A stretch of DNA of 64,000 nt from Leptolinea sp964446955 (GTDB lineage Bacteria > Chloroflexota > Anaerolineae > Anaerolineales > Anaerolineaceae). A program made the translations under genes and the position numbers. The notes below the pieces were generated by a model. It did no database searches. It saw only the letters and a program-made list of their open reading frames with translations, and was not told where the DNA came from. Below are positions 59,237 to 64,000 of the stretch, piece by piece. The stretch is from assembly GCA_964446955.1 (NCBI GenBank), contig CAYUQJ010000008.1:1-64000 (forward strand), given 5' to 3'. Within the stretch, counting starts at the first letter, position 1, and every line of letters begins with the position of its first letter.

Positions 59237-61338
59237 TGGCCGTGCGCATCGCCGAGATTTCGCTCGATGGACTGCCGCCGCAGCCGCCCATCCACCTGCA
59301 GCCGAAACGCGTCAACCTGCTGTACGGGCGCAACGAGAACGGCAAGACCCGCCTGGTGGAATTCATCCTCGCGTCGCTGCTGCGTTCCAGCGCGAAGATG
59401 TCCATGCGCAGGGTCGAGGCCGCCGGATTTGTGCGCGTCAACGGCGTGGCCGAGGCTGAAGGTCTGAGGTTCAGTCCGCGCGGCCGCTTTAAACTGGAAG
59501 ATTACCTGCCCGCGCCACAGGCCGGCCTGCCCCCGCAGCTTGCCCGTCTGCTGGTTGTCAAAGGCGCGGAAAATGAGCTGCAGGCCAATGCCCCCGGCGG
59601 GCTGGGACGGGCCGCGCTCAACGAGTACCTCTCGAATCAGGGCATCATTGATATGATCCTGGAACGTGTGCCGAAGAGCACCCAGCAGGCGCAGATCCTC
59701 GGCGGGCGGGTCAACGGCGCGCTGACCGGCAGCGTAAAGAAACGCAAGGAAACCCTGGAACGGCTGGCGGTCGTCACAGACCTGTTCGTAGAGATCGACA
59801 CGCAGCTCTCCGATGGTCCGCTGGGACAACTGGCCGAACGCCACCATCAGATCGATGCCGCGATGGCCGGGCAGAAGACCGCCCGTCAGCATTACGTCAA
59901 CAAACTGGCGGCCGATCAGGCGGACTGGCAGCGCCAGTCGGATGAGATGCCCTCGCACGAGGTGCTGCACATTGAAGCCGACATTCGCGAAGAGTTGCGA
60001 TTAAAAGAAGAGATAGACCGTCTGATACGGGAGGTCAGCCAGAAGGAGCAACTGGCAGAGAACTACCGCTGGCTCGAAGCCGCCCTGCAGACCTATCAGG
60101 CACAGCATGCCGTCAACCCCGAGGTGCCGCCGTGGGTGTTCCCGTTGCTGGCCGGATTGTCGGTGGTGGCAACGGTGATCCTGGCTTTCTTCAACTTCCC
60201 CTGGGCGGCACTGGTCACCGCGCTGGCGGCCCTGATCACCGGATTCTTTTCCTACCGCGGGCTCCGTCAGCAGTCTGAAGCCAATCTGGCCGCGCCGGAA
60301 AACAGGGTCATTGCCTCGGAGTTTGAAAGGCGATTCAAGTCACGCTGTGTTGGCGTGACCGACCTGCAAATGAAAAAGAGCGCGCTGGAACGTGACATGT
60401 CCATGCTTCAAACCCAATCGGATCTCCTGAAAAAGAGCCGGGTGGACTGCCGGGATCTCAGCCGGTCCATTGACACCCGTCTTGCCCTGTGGCTGGGCGA
60501 TCACAGCAGCGTCCGCGAAGGGCGCGACGCCGCCCTGAAAGAACTGCAAACGCGGCGTGCCAGAGTGGATGAGGCGCTTGTACGGGTGGAATACGCCCTG
60601 AAACACACACCGGTTGCCCCGGTGGCGGGCGGCGAGACGAACCGCGCGGAGGAGTACGACCCGCAAAAATTGACCGACCTGGAAGACGAAGCCGCGGCTG
60701 TGCGGCAGCAAATGGACGAGATCAACCGCCAGAAGACCTCACTCAAGCAGCGTATCTGTGATTTCACCGGCGAATCGGTCACAGTAAACCTGGATGAACT
60801 CATCCCGGCGCTGCAAACCCTGCGGTCAGACCTGGAACATACCGCCCGCCAGCTCACAGCGGAGATCACGGCCGGCATTGCCGTCACACAGGCGGCACAG
60901 GAACTGCGTGAGGGGGAGGATTCGTCGCTTCAATCGGCGTTGAATGACCCGCAGATCAACCTGCCCGTTCGGGCACTCACCGGACGTTACAATCACATTG
61001 ATCTGGCGGGTGATCATCTCGAGGTGTCTGACGCGTATCAGACCTTCCGGTTGGACGAACTGAGCACCGGCGCGCAGGAGCAGGTGTTGCTCGGACTGCG
61101 TATCGGCATGGCCTCCCGCCTTTTCAGCGGGCAGCCGTTATTCCTCATCCTGGATGATGCCTTCCAGCATTCCGACTGGCGCCGCCGGCCGGCCATGGTT
61201 GATGAGATCCTCCGTCTGGCGAAAGCCGGGTGGCAGATCTTCTACCTGACGATGGATGACCATCTGCGCGATTTATTTCTAGAAAAAACTCCACCCCTGA
61301 TGGGTGATGATTTCCTGTCCTTTTCCTTTGAGGAGTGA
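59236..61338 (+). CDS. SbcC/YhaN-like ATPase with transmembrane hairpin
   Basis: A 700-residue Rad50/SMC-like ATPase. Walker A is GRNENGKT (31-38), the signature is LSTGAQEQVLLGLR, and Walker B is LFLILDDAF. Long coiled coils flank the middle. Residues about 300-340 form two adjacent hydrophobic segments (VFPLLAGLSVVATVILAFF and PWAALVTALAALITGFF), so the coiled coil is interrupted by a membrane hairpin, as in the YhaN group and unlike cytosolic SbcC. It overlaps the phosphoesterase gene by one base and the Tag gene follows at once. Confidence 0.88.
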   Translation: MAVRIAEISLDGLPPQPPIHLQPKRVNLLYGRNENGKTRLVEFILASLLRSSAKMSMRRVEAAGFVRVNGVAEAEGLRFSPRGRFKLEDYLPAPQAGLPPQLARLLVVKGAENELQANAPGGLGRAALNEYLSNQGIIDMILERVPKSTQQAQILGGRVNGALTGSVKKRKETLERLAVVTDLFVEIDTQLSDGPLGQLAERHHQIDAAMAGQKTARQHYVNKLAADQADWQRQSDEMPSHEVLHIEADIREELRLKEEIDRLIREVSQKEQLAENYRWLEAALQTYQAQHAVNPEVPPWVFPLLAGLSVVATVILAFFNFPWAALVTALAALITGFFSYRGLRQQSEANLAAPENRVIASEFERRFKSRCVGVTDLQMKKSALERDMSMLQTQSDLLKKSRVDCRDLSRSIDTRLALWLGDHSSVREGRDAALKELQTRRARVDEALVRVEYALKHTPVAPVAGGETNRAEEYDPQKLTDLEDEAAAVRQQMDEINRQKTSLKQRICDFTGESVTVNLDELIPALQTLRSDLEHTARQLTAEITAGIAVTQAAQELREGEDSSLQSALNDPQINLPVRALTGRYNHIDLAGDHLEVSDAYQTFRLDELSTGAQEQVLLGLRIGMASRLFSGQPLFLILDDAFQHSDWRRRPAMVDEILRLAKAGWQIFYLTMDDHLRDLFLEKTPPLMGDDFLSFSFEE

Positions 61339-61340
61339 TC

Positions 61341-61928
61341 ATGGCCGACCCTGTCTCCATAGATAACCTGCCGCGCTGTCCGTGGCCGCTGCGCGAACCG
61401 ATGTTGACGTATCATGACACCGAATGGGGAACGCCGGTGCGCGATGACCGCAAGCTGTTCGAATACCTGATCCTCGATGGGGCGCAGGCCGGTCTCAACT
61501 GGGAGATCATCCTAAAGCGGCGCGAAGGCTACCGCAATGCGTTTGCCGGCTTTGATCCGGCAGTAGTGGCCGGGTTCGATGCCGCCAAAGTTGAAGAACT
61601 GCTGCTTGACCCCGGCATCATCCGCAACCGGCGCAAGGTGGAATCAGCGGTGAACAACGCGCGCAGGTTTCTGGAGGTTCAGAAGGAGTCTGGTTCCTTC
61701 CATGAATTCTTCTGGAGCTTTGTGGGTGGAAAGACCATCCAGAACCACTTCCGGGAAAGCAGCGAGATACCGGCTGTCACCCCGGAGGCGGAAGAAATGA
61801 GCAAGGCCCTGATCAAACACGGGTTCACCTTCGTTGGTCCGACCATTTGTTATGCGATCATGCAGTCTGCCGGATTGGTGAACGACCATATCGTCAGTTG
61901 TTTCCGGCACGCTGAGCTGTCTAGATGA
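61341..61928 (+). CDS. tag: DNA-3-methyladenine glycosylase I
   Basis: A 195-residue Tag-family base-excision glycosylase that removes 3-methyladenine. The family patterns are RCPWPLREPMLTYHDTEWG, LILDGAQAGLNWEIILKRRE and KHGFTFVGPTICYAIMQSAG. His in DHIVSCFRH and the N-terminal Cys are zinc ligands. GGAG precedes ATG 61341. The gene starts 2 bases after the ATPase gene stop, so all three form a repair operon. Confidence 0.94.
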   Translation: MADPVSIDNLPRCPWPLREPMLTYHDTEWGTPVRDDRKLFEYLILDGAQAGLNWEIILKRREGYRNAFAGFDPAVVAGFDAAKVEELLLDPGIIRNRRKVESAVNNARRFLEVQKESGSFHEFFWSFVGGKTIQNHFRESSEIPAVTPEAEEMSKALIKHGFTFVGPTICYAIMQSAGLVNDHIVSCFRHAELSR

Positions 61929-61944
61929 GCGGAGAATATGGTCG

Positions 61945-62180
61945 TTGCCCGAGTTCGACAGTCTCAGTCGACGGAAACATCCGTTGCCCGGGCCTGTTGA
62001 GGGCAATCATATTGGCTTCGACAAGCTCAGCCGCCGGAACGGCTTCGATCCCCGCACGGCAAAATTCGAAGTGCGATAGCGGGACAAGGTCTCTAACCGG
62101 CCTGTTTACCCGTTGCCCGGGCCTGTTGAGGGCTGGCTTCGACTGGCTCAGCCACCGGACAGGCTCAACCTGCGGAGATT
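61945..62180. repeat. cluster of short dispersed repeats between tag and atl
   Basis: A 24-bp unit beginning CCGTTGCCCGGGCCTG occurs exactly at 61981-62004 and 62110-62133. Around them are GGCTTCGACAAGCTCAGCC (about 62013-62031), GGCTTCGACTGGCTCAGCC (about 62135-62153), a TTCGACAGTCTCAGTC variant near 61953 and GCGATAGCGGG near 62075. The same TTCGACA-GCTCAGCC type is found at the left end of the window. No gene is encoded here. Confidence 0.8.
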
Positions 62181-62211
62181 CGCTTATTATTTCAGCTGAC
62201 GGAGTCAATAC

Positions 62212-62544
62212 GTGAGCGGGCCGCTGTACGAGTCGATCTACGCGCTGGTACGACAGGTTCCGCCGGGCCGGGTGATCACCTACGGGCAGGTGGCCAGAGT
62301 GGTGGGAGTATGCACCGCCCGCATGGTGGGTTACGCCATGGCCGCCCTGAGCGAGGGAATGGACGTTCCCTGGCAGCGCGTCATCAACGCCAAAGGACGC
62401 ATCAGCCCGCATGGGTTTGGTTACGGATCTGCCCTGCAGCGTCAGTTGTTGGAGGAGGAAGGCATCATCTTCCGGCCTGACGGTTCGATGGATCTGGATG
62501 AGTACGGCTGGCTTCCAATGGAACCCGGCCGCGGAGGGAAATAA
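62212..62544 (+). CDS. alkyltransferase-like protein (ATL)
   Basis: A 110-residue member of the MGMT-like family. The O6-alkylguanine methyltransferase core reads VPPGRVITYGQVARVVG, but the PCHR active site is replaced by PWQR (VPWQRVINAKG), so the acceptor Cys is a Trp. Such ATL proteins bind alkylated bases and flag them for nucleotide excision repair without removing them. It starts with GTG at 62212, with GGAG upstream. Its place beside tag fits an alkylation-repair cluster. Confidence 0.92.
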   Translation: MSGPLYESIYALVRQVPPGRVITYGQVARVVGVCTARMVGYAMAALSEGMDVPWQRVINAKGRISPHGFGYGSALQRQLLEEEGIIFRPDGSMDLDEYGWLPMEPGRGGK

Positions 62545-62548
62545 CCGG

Positions 62549-63481
62549 ATGGGCGGCGTGCGCGATTATGGAACGGATGCGCCGGCTGAACGCCAGGCTG
62601 TTCTGGGCTGCTGGCTGCGCAACGATCTGACGCGCGCGGCAGCCATCGCCCGACAGTGGGCCGTCAGCAAACCGACTTCCCTTGATGCCTGGATCATGCT
62701 CGCGGAAACCTGCACCCGTCAGCACCGTCCAACGGATGCCCTGGAAGCCCTGCAAAACGCGGCTGAAATTGACGGCAACCATCCGCTGTTCTGGCGTGCC
62801 CTCTGCCAGGCTGCTCTTCAGGCAGGTGCTTTTTACACCGCCCATGGGGCTGTGGCAGCGGCACGTTACACCGATATGCAGCCGAACATGGTGGCTGAGT
62901 TGGAACAATGGCTGAAAAAAGATGGACTGGTGGACACGCGCGGGAAATTCCTGAAGCCGGAAGCCGGCGAGGAAGGCTGGCAGGAGCTCGTCCCGCGGTT
63001 GTGGCAACCCAACCGGGAGGACATTCATCTGTGTTGGGGTCGCTGCCGGGGACGGATACTTGTTTATCCTGTGGATTTTGCCGGTCCGGCTGCCGCCTTT
63101 GCCAGCGGGCAGGGCCCCGAGATCTGGTTCAGCTACCCCGCCGCGGTGGAAAAGCTTTCCCGTACGTACGAGACCACTTTCCTGCAGGTCATCCCGCCCC
63201 CGGAGATTTTTAATCCGTTCCAGGCATATTTTCTGCAGGCAGCGCTGCACCTGTGCGGTTTCTTCCCCGTGCATACCTCACCCCAGAAATGGATCAGCCA
63301 GACCCCCGTCGGCGCATTGGAGATTCATGTGTTTGGCAGCCGTCATTTTTGCCTGATTGAAAACGATTCCTTGGTAGCCTTCCTTTGCACGTTCCTTCCG
63401 CATGTCTTTAATGGGCGGATTTCATTGAGCGGACCAAATGAAGACCTTGAGGTGGCGCTTCCCTGGCTGACACACATATGA
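62549..63481 (+). CDS. TPR-like hypothetical protein
   Basis: A 310-residue protein. Residues about 10-110 look like helical TPR-type repeats (RAAAIARQWAVSKPTSLDAWIMLAE, DALEALQNAAEIDGNHPLFWRAL). The C-terminal part is a mixed domain with no match that I know (LCWGRCRGRILVYPVDFAGPAA). ATG 62549 follows the ATL stop by four bases. The translation upstream of it overlaps the ATL gene in another frame and is not real. Function is unknown. Confidence 0.75.
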   Translation: MGGVRDYGTDAPAERQAVLGCWLRNDLTRAAAIARQWAVSKPTSLDAWIMLAETCTRQHRPTDALEALQNAAEIDGNHPLFWRALCQAALQAGAFYTAHGAVAAARYTDMQPNMVAELEQWLKKDGLVDTRGKFLKPEAGEEGWQELVPRLWQPNREDIHLCWGRCRGRILVYPVDFAGPAAAFASGQGPEIWFSYPAAVEKLSRTYETTFLQVIPPPEIFNPFQAYFLQAALHLCGFFPVHTSPQKWISQTPVGALEIHVFGSRHFCLIENDSLVAFLCTFLPHVFNGRISLSGPNEDLEVALPWLTHI

Positions 63482-63544
63482 CCATCCTTCACCTAACCGG
63501 AATGCAGGGTGTGTTAGAATCTGCATCCTGTAAGGTTGGTGCCC

Positions 63545-64000
63545 ATGAAAATAAATCGACTTTTCCTCAGCCTCATGCTGACTCTGACAGCCTGTTCGCA
63601 GGCCATGCCCGCGGCCACACCTGTGCCGGAATCAACGCAGACTTCCACACTCAGCCTGCCCACGCCGGTTGTTCTGGTCACCCGCCAGCCTGATGTGAAT
63701 GCCGCCGTCACAGCGTTCCTCGAAGCCTGGAAAGGGTTTGACCACGCTGCAATGTACAGCCTGATCAGCAAAGAATCACAGGCTGGTATCACGCTGGAAG
63801 ATTTCACCAGGCTCTATACTGATACCGAGAACGCGTTGACCCTGGTTGAATTGAACTATACAACCGGACCGGGCAGCGTGCAGCAGCAAATGGCAACCGG
63901 CACTGCGCGCGTGAATTACAAATCCAGCCTGTTCGGCGAATTTGTGCGTGACCAGGTATTCAATCTGGTGAGTGAAGATGGTGCGTGGAAGATCAAGTGG
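63545..64000 (+). CDS. lipoprotein with MecA_N/NTF2-like domain, cut by window end
   Basis: A frame open to the right edge (152 codons seen). It starts MKINRLFLSLMLTLTAC with the lipobox Cys at residue 17. A Thr/Pro linker leads to DVNAAVTAFLEAWKGFDHAAMYSLIS and YTDTENALTLVELNYTTG. This is the NTF2-like MecA N-terminal domain that usually precedes a penicillin-binding transpeptidase. The transpeptidase part would lie beyond the window. A class B penicillin-binding protein is the best guess. Confidence 0.75.
   Translation, partial: MKINRLFLSLMLTLTACSQAMPAATPVPESTQTSTLSLPTPVVLVTRQPDVNAAVTAFLEAWKGFDHAAMYSLISKESQAGITLEDFTRLYTDTENALTLVELNYTTGPGSVQQQMATGTARVNYKSSLFGEFVRDQVFNLVSEDGAWKIKW

Noticed and set aside
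62411..62548. Upstream extension of the TPR-like protein
   Set aside because: The extra 46 codons overlap the ATL gene in another frame and read as its shadow; ATG 62549 gives a clean start.

Overview
The window reads as chromosome from an uncultured or little-studied member of the Chloroflexota, probably Anaerolineae. This is inferred from gene content, not from a marker gene. The clues are secreted proteins with NBR1-type Ig-like domains and long Thr/Pro-rich linkers, a sortase fused to a large surface protein, an R3H-domain AAA ATPase next to tmk, a PrsW-like protease, a glucosylglycerate pathway, and moderately GC-rich DNA with a few AT-rich inserts. No rRNA or ribosomal protein gene is present to fix the taxonomy.

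Layout. 1-360 holds decayed RHS (YD-repeat) core sequence with short dispersed repeats. 400-1600 is an AT-rich two-gene insert. 1788-14939 is mostly housekeeping on the minus strand: ychF, tRNA-Leu, a PLD-family lipoprotein, PlsC, DedA, PrsW, tmk, R3H ATPase, pdxS-pdxT-GNAT, and a PadR-linked FecCD-type ABC importer with a THEP1-like NTPase. 15056-20063 (plus strand) is a compatible-solute locus: a GT4 enzyme, a GpgS fused to two universal-stress-like domains, a phosphoglycerate-mutase-type phosphatase and a second GT4. 20139-31623 carries ABC-F, an aldo/keto reductase with an FGGY kinase, a subtilisin-like protease, an AmmeMemoRadiSam radical SAM enzyme, an inositol-phosphatase-like protein, a CcrM-like orphan methyltransferase and an M3 peptidase. 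31700-34520 is accessory: a RAYT transposase between REP hairpins, two tiny Lys-rich paralogous proteins, an RHS scrap and an NBR1/CARDB lipoprotein.

37028-38375 is a LacI-type regulator with two matching palindromic operators, one in front of itself and one in front of an 83-residue protein of unknown function. 38475-39788 encodes an Mrp/NBP35 ATPase fused to a complete IscU-like scaffold. 39897-44449 is a metal-uptake locus: a divergent Fur-family regulator, a nested palindromic operator inside the promoter, FmdE, TrmO and a FecCD/BtuCD ABC importer. 44628-54087 is a run of large secreted proteins (GH26-like with propeller, LysM/Fn3, SH3, and PD40 repeats with sortase), and dispersed hairpin repeats lie between the gene groups.

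54399-57990 is an AT-rich island next to the 3' end of tRNA-Asn, with a 22-bp duplication of the tRNA end. It carries a PIN protein, a protein with a HEPN-like motif, a membrane coiled-coil protein, a UDG-fold protein and an Nmad2-like protein, and it is the best candidate for an undescribed defence or nucleic-acid-modification system. 58157-64000 returns to core DNA-repair functions: an SbcD/SbcC-like pair with a membrane-anchored ATPase, Tag glycosylase, an alkyltransferase-like protein, a TPR protein and the start of a MecA_N-type lipoprotein.
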